Shown here: positions 30,605 to 41,783 of the stretch, one piece after another
Numbering within the stretch: the first letter of the stretch is position 1
How the letters are laid out: each line of letters begins with the position of its first letter
Assembly (NCBI RefSeq): GCF_001676025.1
Contig: NZ_LZFW01000004.1
Span: 59,118 to 123,117, forward strand
Direction of reading: 5' to 3'
Length of the DNA stretch: 64,000 nt
Source: Vibrio sp. UCD-FRSSP16_30
Lineage (GTDB): Bacteria > Pseudomonadota > Gammaproteobacteria > Enterobacterales > Vibrionaceae
Made by a program: the position numbers and the translations under genes
Notes under the pieces: generated by a model
The model's input: the letters and a program-made list of their open reading frames with translations, nothing else
Told to the model about the DNA's origin: nothing
Databases searched by the model: none

Positions 30605-31936
30605 GTGAGTACTGTCGTGAACCTTGTCTTCAACACCTTTTCTCAAGTTATGGACTCTCATTGCCATGACGGCTCTAAGCTTGTTTTAGCTTTAAGTGGT
30701 GGGCTGGACTCACGAGTAATGTTGCATTGTTTAGCTCAGTATCACGCCTGCAACCCTGAACAACAGGTTATTGCGGTACATATTCATCATGGGTTAAGTC
30801 GCCATGCAGACCAATGGGCACAGCAATGCCAACAATGGTGTGAACAAGCTGATGTGCCTTTTTTTCTAGAGCATGCCCAGCTTGATTTAAATAGCAAACA
30901 AAGCCTTGAAGCCCAAGCCCGAGATGCGCGCTATCAATTGCTGGCAAAGCACCTACAAGCGAATGATCTATTACTGACTGCTCAGCATGCCGATGATCAA
31001 TTAGAAACCATGTTATTGGCATTAAAACGAGGTAGTGGTCCAAAAGGGTTAGCCGCAATGGGGGCGATATCCTCCTTTAAAGATGCTTGGCTAGTGAGGC
31101 CCTTTCTTTCGCTGCGCCGAGAGCAGTTGCAGGCATACGCACAGCAACAATCGTTGAACTGGGTTGAGGACGAAAGTAATCAAGATACAAAGTTTGACCG
31201 AAATTTTTTAAGACATGCCGTGATCCCAGTTTTATCTTCTCGTTGGCCTGAAATTCAAAAAAATGCATTGCGTAGTGCCGAGCTCTGTTATGAGCAAGAA
31301 CAGCTCCTTGACGAGCTTCTGGCTAGCCATTATCAACATGCATTACAAGATGACGGCAGTTTATGCATTAAAACGCTGTGTGAGGCCTCTGAGGCGATTC
31401 GTCATCGCTTGATTCGTCGTTGGTTTGAGCAGCATAAATATTCAATGCCTAGCCAAAAGCAGCTAAAGTTAATTTATAACGAGGTTATCAATGCCGCCCC
31501 TGATGCCAATCCAAAGTTGGTCACAAGAGAGGTGAGTGTGCGTCGTTTTAAACAATCTATCTATTTAGTTGAACAGGTGGATGTGCCAGCGCACTGGCAA
31601 TCTCCCTTGATAATGGATCAGAAAGCCACGCTTCCTAGTCAGCTTGGTCATGTTGTACTTGGTCAGAACCTTGATTTAGGCGTTGGTGTTCGCGCTCCAC
31701 AACAAGATGAGAAAGTCTGGATTCAGTTTAATCCTGCAGGTTTAAGTGCGCACCCTCAAGGACGCTCAGGGAGCCGAAAATTAAAAAAACTGTTTCAGGA
31801 GTATCAAATTCCACCATGGAAACGTTCACTGATACCCATTTTGATGTATAACGAGAATATCGTTGCGGTTGGTGATTTATTTGTATGCCGAGACTACACG
31901 GGGTTAAGCCACCGCTTTTATTGGGAAAAAACATAA
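30605..31936 (+). CDS. tilS: tRNA(Ile)-lysidine synthase TilS
   Basis: TilS changes C34 of the CAU-anticodon tRNA-Ile to lysidine so that it reads AUA. The 443 residues have the N-type ATP-pyrophosphatase P-loop LALSGGLDSRVML (from residue 28), then HIHHGLSRHAD and TAQHADDQLETMLL. The C-terminal tRNA-binding domain is seen in SGSRKLKKLFQEYQIPPWKR. The start is uncertain: I give the GTG at 30605, but a second GTG lies four codons on, and neither has a clear ribosome site. Confidence 0.93.
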   Translation: MSTVVNLVFNTFSQVMDSHCHDGSKLVLALSGGLDSRVMLHCLAQYHACNPEQQVIAVHIHHGLSRHADQWAQQCQQWCEQADVPFFLEHAQLDLNSKQSLEAQARDARYQLLAKHLQANDLLLTAQHADDQLETMLLALKRGSGPKGLAAMGAISSFKDAWLVRPFLSLRREQLQAYAQQQSLNWVEDESNQDTKFDRNFLRHAVIPVLSSRWPEIQKNALRSAELCYEQEQLLDELLASHYQHALQDDGSLCIKTLCEASEAIRHRLIRRWFEQHKYSMPSQKQLKLIYNEVINAAPDANPKLVTREVSVRRFKQSIYLVEQVDVPAHWQSPLIMDQKATLPSQLGHVVLGQNLDLGVGVRAPQQDEKVWIQFNPAGLSAHPQGRSGSRKLKKLFQEYQIPPWKRSLIPILMYNENIVAVGDLFVCRDYTGLSHRFYWEKT

Positions 31937-31952
31937 TATACAAGGTGTTAAT

Positions 31953-32264
31953 ATGAAGAAGTCACTCGTTGTTGCCGCTCTTTTCGCATCGGTAATCGGT
32001 GCAACGGCGAATGCTGCTGATATTGAAGCGGGTAAAGCGAAAGCACAAATTTGTGCCGCTTGCCACGGTGCAGATGGTAAATCTGGAATTGATGGTTACC
32101 CTCACTTAAATGGCCAAAATGCAAAATACATCGTGAGTTCGCTAAAAGCATACAAAGCAAAAGAACGAAATGGTGGATTGGCTGTAGTGATGCAAGCACA
32201 AGCCTCAATGCTTAATGACCAAGATATGGAAAATCTTGCGGCTTATTACTCAACAATGAAATAA
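31953..32264 (+). CDS. Periplasmic class I cytochrome c
   Basis: A small c-type cytochrome of 103 residues for periplasmic electron transfer. It has a signal peptide (residues 1-21, cleaved after ANA) and a single heme site CAACHG at residues 34-39. The rest resembles short c-553/c4-half cytochromes (SGIDGYPHLNGQNAKYI and DMENLAAYYSTMK). It follows tilS closely; physiological partners cannot be read from the sequence. Confidence 0.9.
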   Translation: MKKSLVVAALFASVIGATANAADIEAGKAKAQICAACHGADGKSGIDGYPHLNGQNAKYIVSSLKAYKAKERNGGLAVVMQAQASMLNDQDMENLAAYYSTMK

Positions 32265-32369
32265 TTAGGCTATTTTACTCAGCTCACCCAAGATTGATGA
32301 ATTCGTATATGGTTAATTTATTTGAAATCGTTAATAATACTTGGATAAGTTAAAGCCGGAACAAACTAG

Positions 32370-32717
<348 letters not shown>

Positions 32718-32754
32718 GCCGTCGGCAGTCTATCTCAGTAGTTTTATTACTGTT

Positions 32755-32790
32755 AAACCCCTGCCTATGTGCGGGGGTTTGTTGTTTTTA
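32755..32790 (+). terminator. Terminator after glnB
   Basis: AAACCCC pairs with GGGGTTT around a short loop, followed by a T-rich tail (GTTGTTTTTA). Confidence 0.85.
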
Positions 32791-32826
32791 GTCTGCAAAT
32801 TACCGTCTGCATCGTTTTACATAATC

Positions 32827-32878
32827 AATACCAATCACAGTAATTAAATGATCAAATATTTATTACGATTGATATAAC
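32827..32878. repeat. Dispersed palindromic repeat, copy 2
   Basis: This starts AATACCAATCACAGTAATTA and ends near TACGATTGATATAACC. It matches the reverse complement of 3447-3502 over about 45 bp with a few differences, and its own ends are imperfect inverted repeats. It lies just upstream of the YafD-like gene. Confidence 0.65.
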
Positions 32879-32900
32879 CCACCTATAAGGTAACTGAATA

Positions 32901-33788
32901 ATGAAAATAGGTATCACCAAAAAAGGAGTTACTTGGGTTGTCGTCATTGTTTCATCAATAGCCACACTATTACTGGGATACTTCTTTTCCATACCTAACT
33001 CCCAGAGTCTTGTGATCACCGATGGTATTAAAGATAGGCAAAGTGGTACGTCTTTACAGTGCCGAGCCTTTGAAGGCAGCGGTGAAGCACTTGATAATCA
33101 GGGACACATCAACGTATTGGTGTGGAACCTATATAAACAAAATCGACAGAATTGGAAATCGGAGCTAACAGAGCATCTACAAGGAGCTCAGATTGGTTTA
33201 CTACAAGAAGTCAGCCTTACTGATGAGTTCAAAGCTTGGCTCTATAAAGAGAATTGGGTAGGGCAGCAAGCAAAAGCATTTGAAGCATTAGATGTGAGCA
33301 CTGGCGTATTAAATCTAGCCCCTGTTTACCCATTACGTATTTGCGCTCAATTAGATACCGAACCTTGGATACGTTTACCTAAGTCGGCTTTATTTGCCAC
33401 CTACCCATTGTCTAATGGCGAGATAATTGCCGTCGGAAATTTGCATGGGATCAACTTTACTCTTGGTACTAATGAATACTTTAAGCAGGTACTGGCATTA
33501 GTAAATAAGCTTAAACATCATCATGGCCCTGTCATACTCGGTGGAGATTTTAATACTTGGAGTGATGGCCGATTAGAGAAGTTAGCGCAAGTGGTATCAG
33601 ATGCCAATTTACAAGAAGTGTTTTTTAGTAGTGGTCATCAAACTGAATTTTTAAATGGTCATGTGTTAGACCATATCTATTATCGTGGGCTTACCTTAGT
33701 AAAAGCCGAGGCACCCGCAAGTGATGCCTCTGACCATAACCCTTTACTTGCTCACTTTGTGATAAGAGAGACTAAACTGTCACTTTAG
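32901..33788 (+). CDS. yafD: YafD-like endonuclease/exonuclease/phosphatase family protein
   Basis: A 295-residue protein with an N-terminal membrane helix or uncleaved signal (residues 10-30). An EEP-fold domain follows, like DNase I and exonuclease III (VLVWNLYKQNRQNW, LLQEVSL, VILGGDFNTWSD, SDHNPLLAHF). These carry the conserved Asn, Glu, Asp and His of the family. The substrate is unknown. Its 3' end overlaps the 3' end of convergent mltD by 17 bases. Order with mltD-gloB-yafS-rnhA-dnaQ matches E. coli yafD. Confidence 0.88.
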   Translation: MKIGITKKGVTWVVVIVSSIATLLLGYFFSIPNSQSLVITDGIKDRQSGTSLQCRAFEGSGEALDNQGHINVLVWNLYKQNRQNWKSELTEHLQGAQIGLLQEVSLTDEFKAWLYKENWVGQQAKAFEALDVSTGVLNLAPVYPLRICAQLDTEPWIRLPKSALFATYPLSNGEIIAVGNLHGINFTLGTNEYFKQVLALVNKLKHHHGPVILGGDFNTWSDGRLEKLAQVVSDANLQEVFFSSGHQTEFLNGHVLDHIYYRGLTLVKAEAPASDASDHNPLLAHFVIRETKLSL

Positions 33789-35361
33789 TGACATCGACAT
33801 ACAGCTTTAGCTTTTGTCCGGGTTTAAGGTATTTAGACTTACTTAAATTATTCCACTTAATCACATCGCTAGAACGCACTTTAAAGCGACTAGCGATAGT
33901 GCTGATACTGTCTCCACTGCGCACATTGTAATAGACAGTACGCATTACCGCGCCCGGTGAGCCTTTCTTCCACACCACTAAGTTTTGTCCAACACGCAAT
34001 GTATCTTTTGGCGCCATGCCATTCCATTTTGCTAAAGATTGCACTGAAACATTATGTTCCTTGGCAATGTTCCAGAAACTCTCCCCTGATTTAACCGTAT
34101 GTGAAATTTTATAGTCACCTCGGCTACGAGATTGAGTTTGTTTTAGGCGGTTTTGCGCACTTAGTACATAAGCATTGTTTGATTGTGTTGATGTTGGAAT
34201 CAACAAGTAATGCCCAGCTCTAATGTTCACATTCGACATACCATTAGCATTTTGAATGACTTTGATAGTGGTATTGTGTTTTTGTGCAATTTTTCCAAGG
34301 CTATCGCCTGACTGCACTTTATAGCGAATAAGTTTTACGCCTTTACCGCGGTTTTTCTCAACTTGAGCTAAGAACTGCTCTTGTTTCTCAATCGGTATTA
34401 GTAGCTGTTGTGGCCCATCTGGTGCAGTTGCCCATTGGTTATAGGCTGGGTTGTAGCTTTGCAGTTCTTTTACAGATATACCTGCGTATTGGGCTGCAAT
34501 ACCTAGATCCAACTGCTCTTTAGGGTGTACTTGCACAAGCACTGGCTTGTTCTCAATCGGTGGTATTTCAACGCCATATTTTTCTGGGTTAGCCACAATG
34601 TCAGCAATGGCCATTAATTTAGGAACGTAAGCACTGGTCTCTTTAGGTAATTCAAGAGAGAAGAAATCCGTTGGTTTATTTAAACGACGATTTTTACGAA
34701 TAGCACTGCTGACACGCCCGCCGCCACTATTGTATGCCGCGATAGCATGGTTCCAGTTACCATCAAAACGTGAATTTAAGTCGTGCAGATATTTCAATGC
34801 CGCATCGGTTGAGGCAACTACATCACGGCGACCGTCATACCAGTAGTTTTGCTCAAGGCCATACCACTTTCCTGTGCCCGGAATAAATTGCCACAGTCCA
34901 GCTGCGCTACCGTGCGAATAAGCAAAGGCATCATAAGAGCTTTCTACGACAGGCAATAGAGCCAGTTCCATCGGTAAGTTCTTTTCTTCAATTCTTTCAA
35001 CAATGATATGAAGGTAAGGCTGTGCTCTTTTTGAGACTGTTTTTAGGTGGTTTGGGTGTTTGATGTACCAATTACGGTAGTACTCCACTTTTTTATCGTT
35101 GGCAACGGGCATTTTTAATTGCATACCGATGCGCTTCCATAAGTCTTTTTGCTCTTGTGGAGTAGGCTCTGGCGCTTTTTCTTCAACCTTCACCGGTTCA
35201 GTAGCAACTACTTCCTCAGGTTGAACCTTAGGTGTAACCACAACAGTCTGGCTTTGTTCTGTTGTTGGTGTGCTCTCGGAGGTTGCATTTTCTGTGGGCT
35301 GTTGAGGTGTTTGACAGCCCGTAAGAACCAGAGCGAATATCCAACTGTATTTCAATTTCAT
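33772..35361 (-). CDS. mltD: Membrane-bound lytic murein transglycosylase D
   Basis: MltD cleaves glycan strands of peptidoglycan. From the ATG at 35361 it is a 529-residue lipoprotein with lipobox LVLTGC (Cys16), then a Thr/Gln/Pro-rich linker. The SLT domain includes LLPVVESSYDAFAYS with the catalytic Glu and GLWQFIPGTG. The C-terminal third has three LysM peptidoglycan-binding repeats (YKVQSGDSL, HTVKSGESF, YNVRSGDSI). A reading from 35436 would precede the signal peptide with 25 residues and is rejected. Confidence 0.95.
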   Translation of the reverse strand: MKLKYSWIFALVLTGCQTPQQPTENATSESTPTTEQSQTVVVTPKVQPEEVVATEPVKVEEKAPEPTPQEQKDLWKRIGMQLKMPVANDKKVEYYRNWYIKHPNHLKTVSKRAQPYLHIIVERIEEKNLPMELALLPVVESSYDAFAYSHGSAAGLWQFIPGTGKWYGLEQNYWYDGRRDVVASTDAALKYLHDLNSRFDGNWNHAIAAYNSGGGRVSSAIRKNRRLNKPTDFFSLELPKETSAYVPKLMAIADIVANPEKYGVEIPPIENKPVLVQVHPKEQLDLGIAAQYAGISVKELQSYNPAYNQWATAPDGPQQLLIPIEKQEQFLAQVEKNRGKGVKLIRYKVQSGDSLGKIAQKHNTTIKVIQNANGMSNVNIRAGHYLLIPTSTQSNNAYVLSAQNRLKQTQSRSRGDYKISHTVKSGESFWNIAKEHNVSVQSLAKWNGMAPKDTLRVGQNLVVWKKGSPGAVMRTVYYNVRSGDSISTIASRFKVRSSDVIKWNNLSKSKYLKPGQKLKLYVDVTKVTV

Positions 35362-35385
35362 TAAAAAAGCCTTCGTGCAATATGA

Positions 35386-35451
35386 TACCAATCCAGATAA
35401 ATTCTGCTCACTATATGAGATAGCCAGAACTGTCATTTATCTGAATTGGGG
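35386..35451. repeat. Palindromic repeat upstream of mltD
   Basis: Arms CCAATCCAGATAAAT (35388-35402) and ATTTATCTGAATTGG (35435-35449) pair with one mismatch around a 32-nt loop. The outer edge ATACCA recalls the ends of the repeats at 3447 and 32827, although the inner sequence differs. It could be a non-coding mobile palindrome or a leader hairpin of mltD. Confidence 0.5.
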
Positions 35452-35482
35452 TTATTCTAAAATTGTGCCTGAGTGTACTCAA

Positions 35483-36241
35483 TTAGAAGCTATCTTTCCA
35501 TTTACGCAGTGCGGTAAACACGCCTTCAGGGCTAAGATCGTCGGTTCTATGTGAAACAGAATTGATAACTTCGGGGAAATCGACCCTCAAAAATGGGTTA
35601 ATCCATTTTTCTTGCTCAATTGTTGTGGGCAAGGTCGGCTTTTGATGTGCTCTAAGCTGATTCACTTTTTCACGATAAATTTGTAACTGATCGTTACCAG
35701 GTTCTATAGCCATAGCAAAGGATAAGTTACTCGAAGTATATTCATGGGCTGAATAGACTTCAGTTTCTACCGGTAAACCGGCCAGTTTTTGTAACGACTG
35801 CCACATTTGGGCGGGTGTCCCTTCAAAGACTCTACCGCAACCAGCAGAGAATAAAACGTCACCGCAAAATAGTTTACCATCACCTAAAAAACCAATATGA
35901 CCTAGAGTGTGACCCGGCAAAGCTAAAACTAAGAAGTTCTCACCAAACAAGTCCAACTGCTGTCCTGAATCGACGGAATGAGTTAAACCTGCCACCGCAT
36001 CATTTTTAGGACCTACAATAGTCACATCAGTAAAGGCACGTTTGAGCTCAGATACACCACCAATATGATCGGAATGATGGTGGGTAATCAAGATAGTTGT
36101 CAGCTTTAGTTGGTGCTGTGTAAGGTAGGCTAAAACAGGTGCAGCATCCCCCGGATCAACTACTGCACATTGACCTTGGTTATTGTGAATCAGCCAGATG
36201 TAATTATCATTAAATGCAGGTATGCTTTTTACGACTAACAT
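35483..36241 (-). CDS. gloB: Hydroxyacylglutathione hydrolase (glyoxalase II)
   Basis: GloB hydrolyses S-lactoylglutathione to D-lactate and glutathione in methylglyoxal detoxification. From the ATG at 36241 it is 252 residues. It has the metallo-beta-lactamase motif [10 protein letters not shown] (H54, H56, D58, H59), [25 protein letters not shown] and the C-terminal FLRVD. A reading from 36325 adds 28 residues that overlap the divergent yafS gene, so I reject it. Confidence 0.95.
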   Translation of the reverse strand: MLVVKSIPAFNDNYIWLIHNNQGQCAVVDPGDAAPVLAYLTQHQLKLTTILITHHHSDHIGGVSELKRAFTDVTIVGPKNDAVAGLTHSVDSGQQLDLFGENFLVLALPGHTLGHIGFLGDGKLFCGDVLFSAGCGRVFEGTPAQMWQSLQKLAGLPVETEVYSAHEYTSSNLSFAMAIEPGNDQLQIYREKVNQLRAHQKPTLPTTIEQEKWINPFLRVDFPEVINSVSHRTDDLSPEGVFTALRKWKDSF

Positions 36242-36279
36242 TAAGATATTCCTATTGTTTCTATACGGATGACTGCTGA

Positions 36280-37005
36280 ATGCGCCCAGCTCGAATATCA
36301 CGGAAAATGATTCAACCCCATTCATGGGATGAACTACCTAAACATATGTGGGTACGTGACGCAATTCAAATGCGTCTTGATGAATGGTGCCCAAAACTCT
36401 TTGGCTATCACATGCTAAAGCTCGGTGGTTTGAGTTGTGAGATTACCAGTTGTAACTGTAATATCCAGCATCAAATTAATTTAGATATTGAAAACCCGAT
36501 TCACAATATTATTGCCGATGCATATGATTTGCCATTTTTGGAAAAAAGCATTGATGTGGTACTGATGGCGCACCAACTGGATTATTGCCTAGATCCTCAT
36601 CGGTTATTACGTGAAGTGGATCGAGTGATGATTGATGATGGGTATTTAATATTAACCGGATTTAACCCGATTAGCTTATCTGGCTTAAACAGTTTAATGC
36701 CATGGCGCAAACACAATATGCCGTGGAGTGGGCGGATGTTTACGCCTCATCGAGTAAAAGATTGGCTTAGTCTGTTAAATTACCAAGTTGTGCATATGGA
36801 CAGTTATGGGCTAATACCTGCGCAAAAACAGCGTGCAATATGGACTTGGATAGAAAATGGGATTGGCAGTTGGAGTACGCCATTTTCAAGTCAGTACTTT
36901 ATCGTGGCGCGTAAAAGAACTTATCCCTTAAAACCAATTAAACCTCACTGGAAATTAAAGAGACAGCTCTCTCCGGTGAGGCTAAATTGTCGGATTAAAT
37001 CTTAG
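36280..37005 (+). CDS. yafS: YafS-like class I SAM-dependent methyltransferase
   Basis: A 241-residue methyltransferase-fold protein close in layout to E. coli YafS. It begins MRPARI, then [37 protein letters not shown], and [26 protein letters not shown]. The glycine-rich SAM motif I is poorly conserved, as in YafS itself. Substrate unknown. It is divergent from gloB and converges on rnhA. Confidence 0.88.
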   Translation: MRPARISRKMIQPHSWDELPKHMWVRDAIQMRLDEWCPKLFGYHMLKLGGLSCEITSCNCNIQHQINLDIENPIHNIIADAYDLPFLEKSIDVVLMAHQLDYCLDPHRLLREVDRVMIDDGYLILTGFNPISLSGLNSLMPWRKHNMPWSGRMFTPHRVKDWLSLLNYQVVHMDSYGLIPAQKQRAIWTWIENGIGSWSTPFSSQYFIVARKRTYPLKPIKPHWKLKRQLSPVRLNCRIKS

Positions 37006-37013
37006 TTCTAATC

Positions 37014-37478
37014 TTATGAAGGCTGATAACCCGTATCTTCATCGGTAGGGGTTTCTGCAGCAAGACGGGCAATTTCATCACAGATTTCGTTTTCTCTATG
37101 ACCGGCGTGACCTTTAACCCACTTCCAGTCTACTTCGTGACGTTGGCTTTCTTTATCTAATGCCTGCCAAAGGTCGGCATTTTTCACCGGCTTTTTGCTG
37201 GCTGTTTTCCAGTCACGTTTTTTCCAATTATGAATCCATTGGGTAATACCTTGGCGTACATACTGGCTATCGGTGGTCAATACTACTTTGCAGGGTTCTT
37301 TTAGAAGTTTGAGTCCTTCTATTGCTGCCATCATTTCCATTCGGTTATTGGTGGTCAGGGTAAAACCTTTAGCAATTTGCTTTTCGTGCTCTTTATAGCG
37401 TATGACAATGCCATAACCGCCAGGTCCTGGATTGCCTAAGCATGATCCATCTGTGAAAATCTCAACGTGTTTATTCAT
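37014..37478 (-). CDS. rnhA: Ribonuclease HI
   Basis: RNase HI degrades the RNA strand of RNA/DNA hybrids, including R-loops. The 154 residues have the catalytic residues D10 ([12 protein letters not shown]), E48 ([13 protein letters not shown]) and D70 (TTDSQYV). The basic protrusion [24 protein letters not shown] and [17 protein letters not shown] are present. It is divergent from dnaQ across 56 bases, the same arrangement as in E. coli. Confidence 0.97.
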   Translation of the reverse strand: MNKHVEIFTDGSCLGNPGPGGYGIVIRYKEHEKQIAKGFTLTTNNRMEMMAAIEGLKLLKEPCKVVLTTDSQYVRQGITQWIHNWKKRDWKTASKKPVKNADLWQALDKESQRHEVDWKWVKGHAGHRENEICDEIARLAAETPTDEDTGYQPS

Positions 37479-37534
37479 GATTTGGTATGATTACCTAATA
37501 ACAGCCTTATCTTTAGTCTGACACAGTTTTAATT

Positions 37535-38257
37535 ATGAATACTAGTAACAATTCGCGCCGTATTGTGGTGCTCGATACAGAAACAACCGGTATGAACCGC
37601 GAAGGCGGCCCTACCTACCTTGGTCATCGAATCATTGAGATTGGTGCCGTGGAAATCGTGAACCGTAAATTAACCGGTCGCCATTTCCATGTGTACATTA
37701 AACCTGATCGTGAAATTCAGCCTGAAGCGATTGCAGTTCACGGTATTACCGATGAATTTTTGCTGGATAAGCCTGAATATAAGGACATCCATAAAGAGTT
37801 TTTGGCCTTTATTGATGGCGCAGAACTTGTTGCTCATAACGCTCCCTTTGATGTGGGCTTTATGGATAACGAGTTTCAAAAGTTAGATCGGACGATTGGT
37901 AAAACGCAAGATCACTGCAAAATTACCGATACACTGGCAATGGCAAAACGTTTGCCCAACATGCCTGCGCGTAAAAACCTTGATTCGTTAGCCAAACATT
38001 TCACCATTGATATATCCGCGCGTGTTTTGCACGGCGCGTTACTCGATGCTGAAATTCTAGCGGATGTTTACTTGTTTATGACAGGTGGACAGACGGCAAT
38101 TCAATTTAATGGTGATAATGCGCAAGGGGCGGGCGGTTCTATGATTCAGCGCGTTGCTTCTGGGCGAGCGCCACTTAAAGTGATAAAAGCCAGTGATGAG
38201 GAATTAGCAGAGCATACGCAAAGGCTAAAACTGCTATCGGGTGAACCTAACTGGTAA
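37535..38257 (+). CDS. dnaQ: DNA polymerase III epsilon subunit
   Basis: DnaQ is the 3'-5' proofreading exonuclease of the replicative polymerase. The 240 residues have Exo I VVLDTETTGM (D14, E16), Exo II AHNAPFDVGFMDNEF and the Exo III region LHGALLDAEILADVYL. The C-terminal 55 residues form the flexible linker and DnaE-binding tail. It shares a divergent promoter region with rnhA and ends in a long bidirectional hairpin facing fadE. Confidence 0.97.
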   Translation: MNTSNNSRRIVVLDTETTGMNREGGPTYLGHRIIEIGAVEIVNRKLTGRHFHVYIKPDREIQPEAIAVHGITDEFLLDKPEYKDIHKEFLAFIDGAELVAHNAPFDVGFMDNEFQKLDRTIGKTQDHCKITDTLAMAKRLPNMPARKNLDSLAKHFTIDISARVLHGALLDAEILADVYLFMTGGQTAIQFNGDNAQGAGGSMIQRVASGRAPLKVIKASDEELAEHTQRLKLLSGEPNW

Positions 38258-38299
38258 GTCAGCCTGATAAGCTTGTTGCTATCTAAACATAAAGATAAA

Positions 38300-38348
38300 C
38301 AAAACGCCGCCCTAATAGTGAATCACTGTTAGGGCGGCGTTATTTTTG
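38300..38348. terminator. Bidirectional terminator between dnaQ and fadE
   Basis: A long GC-rich stem (ACGCCGCCCTAA and its complement, extending to about 17-18 bp with one mismatch) is flanked by AAAC on the left and TATTTTT on the right. It lies between convergent genes. The rest of 38349-38441 is AT-rich spacer. Confidence 0.88.
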
Positions 38349-38441
38349 CAAGCTAAACTTTTGCAACCTGAACATCTTAGCTAACGGAGCATTTTAGTTA
38401 ATTACTCACTTAATTAACGGCACATTTTAAAAAATATGTCA

Positions 38442-40892
38442 TTAAGCATTACTGGCAGTGCACTCTTTTTGCGCTGTGGCATTGGCAGGCAGATGCTCAG
38501 GATCAAAATCATCGACGTTGATGCTTCTTAATCTGTGTTGTTCCGCCTCTTGTAAAATCTCCGCTTCTTCTTGGCTGATAATATTGGCTTGTAACCCTTG
38601 CTCGGCAATCAGATCGAGTCGAGTAAAGGGTTTACGCTGCTCTAGAGCTTTACATATTTTATTAAAAATCGGCTCTGCTTGTAGCACTACCGTTAGCGCA
38701 AGCTCTAGTTGGCCGTGTACGCAGTGCTTTGATGGTTCAAAATATTGGTTTCGACCCAAGCGTGAACGAGTGCTGCTAGGGGTTTGCAGAATTTTAGCCA
38801 ATTGACTATCCAGTTTATCCGATGGCACTTTGCGTACTCGCCCGATAGGCATTAATAACACTCGAAGTTTTAGTCCGATCCATTTATTTGGGAAATTCAC
38901 TAAGAAGTCATACATAGCCGATTCAATTTTAAATAAGCTGTTTTGCGCGCTCCAATGCACCAGAGGTAAATCTTCTTTTGGGCTGCCATCTAATTCAAAA
39001 CGTTTTAGCATCGCAGAGCACAAATATAATTGCCCAAGCATATCGGCTAAGCGCGCAGAAAGACGCTCTTTGCGTTTTAAAGAACCGCCAAGGACTGCCA
39101 TCGAAATATCCGATAATAACGCCAGATTAGCACTGTAGCGATTGAGTTGCTGGTAGTAGCGTTTGCTTGCATCTTTGGTTGGAGAATCCGAGCCTCGTCC
39201 ATCGGTGACAGAAAACACCAAACTACGCGACAGGTTACTCATAGCAAAACCAATATGACTAAATAAAGCATCATCAAATTGGGCAAGAGCATCAGGCTTA
39301 TCGCTGTAAGCCAGCTCCATTTCTTTTAAAACATACGGGTGACAGCGAATGGCACCTTGACCATAAATCATCAATGAGCGAGTCAGTATGTTTGCGCCCT
39401 CTACCGTTACAGATATGGGTGCGCCTTGATAGGCTCGACCTAGGAAATTAGAAGGGCCAAGCATTACGCCTTTACCGCCGGCGATATCCATGGCATCAAT
39501 TGCCGCTTTTTGTCCAAGATCGGTACAGTGGAATTTCACAATCGCTGAGATAACCGACGGTTTTGCGCCATTATCGATAGCGCCCATAGTCAGCAGATTC
39601 GCCCCTTCTAATAGATAAGCACTGCCTGCAATACGAGCCAGTGGTTCTTCAATTCCTTCCATTCGGCCTATCGGTTGTTTGAACTGGCGACGAATACGTG
39701 CGTAAGCGCCGATGGCCAATGCATTAGTTTTAATGCCACCAGTATTGGTTGATGGCAGGGTAATTGCGCGTCCAACAGAGAGGCACTCAACCAGCATTTT
39801 CCATCCTTGGCCTGCCATTTCCTGTCCACCAATAATAAAATCCAGAGGTACAAAAAGATCATTGGCTTGGGTTGGTCCATTTTGGAATGGGATATTGAGA
39901 GGAAAGTGCCTACGGCCGATTTTTACACCTTCAAGGTTAGTGGGGATTAATGCACAGGTAATGCCGAGTTCTTTAGTATCACCAAGTAATCCATCAGGAT
40001 CTCTTAGCTTGAAAGCAAGCCCTAGTACTGTCGCCACAGGAGCAAGGGTAATGTAGCGTTTATTCCAAGTTAGGCGCATGCCGAGCACTTCTTTGCCTTG
40101 CCATTGCCCCTTGCATACTATTCCAAAGTCTGGGATCGCGCCTGCATCCGAGCCCGCTTCAGGATTGGTTAGCGCAAAGCAGGGGATCTCTTGTCCTTTG
40201 GCAAGCCTTGGTAAGTAGTGATCTCGCTGCTGTTGCGTGCCATACATTTGCAGTAATTCGCCTGGCCCTAGTGAGTTAGGTACACCGACAGTGGAGGCAA
40301 CCACGATAGAAGTACCTGCCAGTCTTTGTAGCACTAGCGCTTGAGCGTAAGCTGAAAACTCCAGACCGCCGTATTTTTTCTTAATGATCATGGCAAAAAA
40401 CTTATGCTCTTTTAGATACTGCCAAATCTCTGGCGGCATATCGGCAAGTTCATGAGTAATTTCATAGTCATTGACCATGGCGCACAATTCATTAACCGGC
40501 CCATCAAGAAAGGCTTTTTCTTCAGTTGATAGTGTCGATTTTGGAATGTCCTTTAGAAATTGCCAATTAGGCTTGCCCTGAAATAACTCGGCTTCCCACC
40601 AAGTTGTACCCGCATCCAGTGCTTCTTTCTCTGTTTGAGACATAGGAGGTAGCACGCTCTTAAATAACGTTAAAGCTTTGTTGGTGACTGTTTTTTGACG
40701 CCAAGTATCCAGCTTCATGAATGCAGTGATGCCAAGTAGTAGAGCCCACGGGAAAATAGAAAACTCGACCGCAATAGAGTAAATCAGCAGCGCGACGCTG
40801 GTGCTAATAAAGGCACTAAAAAGCGATGTTCGGTGATACAAGCATGCGCCTAAAACAATGACCAGTAACAGTAGAGCAAAAAATATTTCCAT
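38442..40892 (-). CDS. fadE: Acyl-CoA dehydrogenase FadE
   Basis: FadE catalyses the first step of fatty-acid beta-oxidation. The 816 residues start with two to three membrane helices (1-60), followed by the flavin dehydrogenase core. Motifs include [53 protein letters not shown] and the substrate-base region [20 protein letters not shown]. The C-terminal extension of about 250 residues is characteristic of FadE. It lies alone, facing dnaQ. Confidence 0.96.
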   Translation of the reverse strand: MEIFFALLLLVIVLGACLYHRTSLFSAFISTSVALLIYSIAVEFSIFPWALLLGITAFMKLDTWRQKTVTNKALTLFKSVLPPMSQTEKEALDAGTTWWEAELFQGKPNWQFLKDIPKSTLSTEEKAFLDGPVNELCAMVNDYEITHELADMPPEIWQYLKEHKFFAMIIKKKYGGLEFSAYAQALVLQRLAGTSIVVASTVGVPNSLGPGELLQMYGTQQQRDHYLPRLAKGQEIPCFALTNPEAGSDAGAIPDFGIVCKGQWQGKEVLGMRLTWNKRYITLAPVATVLGLAFKLRDPDGLLGDTKELGITCALIPTNLEGVKIGRRHFPLNIPFQNGPTQANDLFVPLDFIIGGQEMAGQGWKMLVECLSVGRAITLPSTNTGGIKTNALAIGAYARIRRQFKQPIGRMEGIEEPLARIAGSAYLLEGANLLTMGAIDNGAKPSVISAIVKFHCTDLGQKAAIDAMDIAGGKGVMLGPSNFLGRAYQGAPISVTVEGANILTRSLMIYGQGAIRCHPYVLKEMELAYSDKPDALAQFDDALFSHIGFAMSNLSRSLVFSVTDGRGSDSPTKDASKRYYQQLNRYSANLALLSDISMAVLGGSLKRKERLSARLADMLGQLYLCSAMLKRFELDGSPKEDLPLVHWSAQNSLFKIESAMYDFLVNFPNKWIGLKLRVLLMPIGRVRKVPSDKLDSQLAKILQTPSSTRSRLGRNQYFEPSKHCVHGQLELALTVVLQAEPIFNKICKALEQRKPFTRLDLIAEQGLQANIISQEEAEILQEAEQHRLRSINVDDFDPEHLPANATAQKECTASNA

Positions 40893-41169
40893 TATAAGTG
40901 AATCTCCATTTGCCGAGGTTAGAGCTGAAAGATAGGTAAGAGGTCTAACCAGTTATCTTAGTATTGCAAATGTTAAGATTTTGTAAAGTATTGTTGGTGA
41001 TAATTTGTGAGTTGTATCATGAGCGCCTCAATCAAAGAAAAGCTGACGTAATAGTAAGCAATGTGACTATTGCGTTGAAAATCTGACGAGATGACTCTCG
41101 ACACTGCTAAACTTTTCTTGCTACATTCGAGGCTACAGCGTTAGCAGAAAAACTTAGGAGAGATCAGCA

Positions 41170-41748
41170 ATGTATCAGGACCTTATTAAGAGTGAATTAT
41201 CTGAGGCAGCCGTCGTATTACAGGCATTTTTGTCAGACGACAAAAATATTGCGCAGATAGAATTAGCAGCCAAAACAATTGCAGACTCATTTAAGCAAGG
41301 CGGTAAGGTTTTATCTTGTGGTAATGGTGGATCTCATTGTGATGCGATGCATTTTGCCGAAGAGTTGACTGGACGTTATCGTGAAAATCGACCGGGCTAC
41401 CCGGGTATTGCTATTTCTGATCCTAGTCACTTGTCTTGTGTCAGTAATGACTTTGGTTATGATCATGTCTTCTCTCGTTATGTAGAAGCGGTAGGCCAAT
41501 CGGGAGATGTATTGTTTGGTTTATCTACTTCGGGTAATTCAGGCAACATTCTTAAAGCGATTGAAGCTGCTAAAGCAAAAGGCATGAAGACTATTGCCTT
41601 AACGGGTAAAGATGGTGGTAAAATGGCCGGTATTGCGGACGTTGAAGTACGAGTACCACATTTTGGTTACGCTGATCGTATTCAAGAGATCCATATCAAA
41701 ATAATCCATATCATCATTCAATTGATTGAAAAAGAGATGGAAGATTAG
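41170..41748 (+). CDS. gmhA: Phosphoheptose isomerase
   Basis: GmhA (LpcA) converts sedoheptulose 7-phosphate to glycero-manno-heptose 7-phosphate for the LPS inner core. The 192-residue SIS-domain protein shows [30 protein letters not shown] and [12 protein letters not shown]. The metal-binding His/Glu motif [17 protein letters not shown] is near the C-terminus. fadE and gmhA are divergent neighbours, as in E. coli. The 277-base spacer has no other gene. Confidence 0.96.
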   Translation: MYQDLIKSELSEAAVVLQAFLSDDKNIAQIELAAKTIADSFKQGGKVLSCGNGGSHCDAMHFAEELTGRYRENRPGYPGIAISDPSHLSCVSNDFGYDHVFSRYVEAVGQSGDVLFGLSTSGNSGNILKAIEAAKAKGMKTIALTGKDGGKMAGIADVEVRVPHFGYADRIQEIHIKIIHIIIQLIEKEMED

Positions 41749-41783
41749 CAAGGACACTGAGATGACCTTAGTAGGAGAGTGTT

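Noticed and set aside
35362..35436. Longer start for mltD
   Set aside because: It would put 25 residues before a clear lipoprotein signal peptide.
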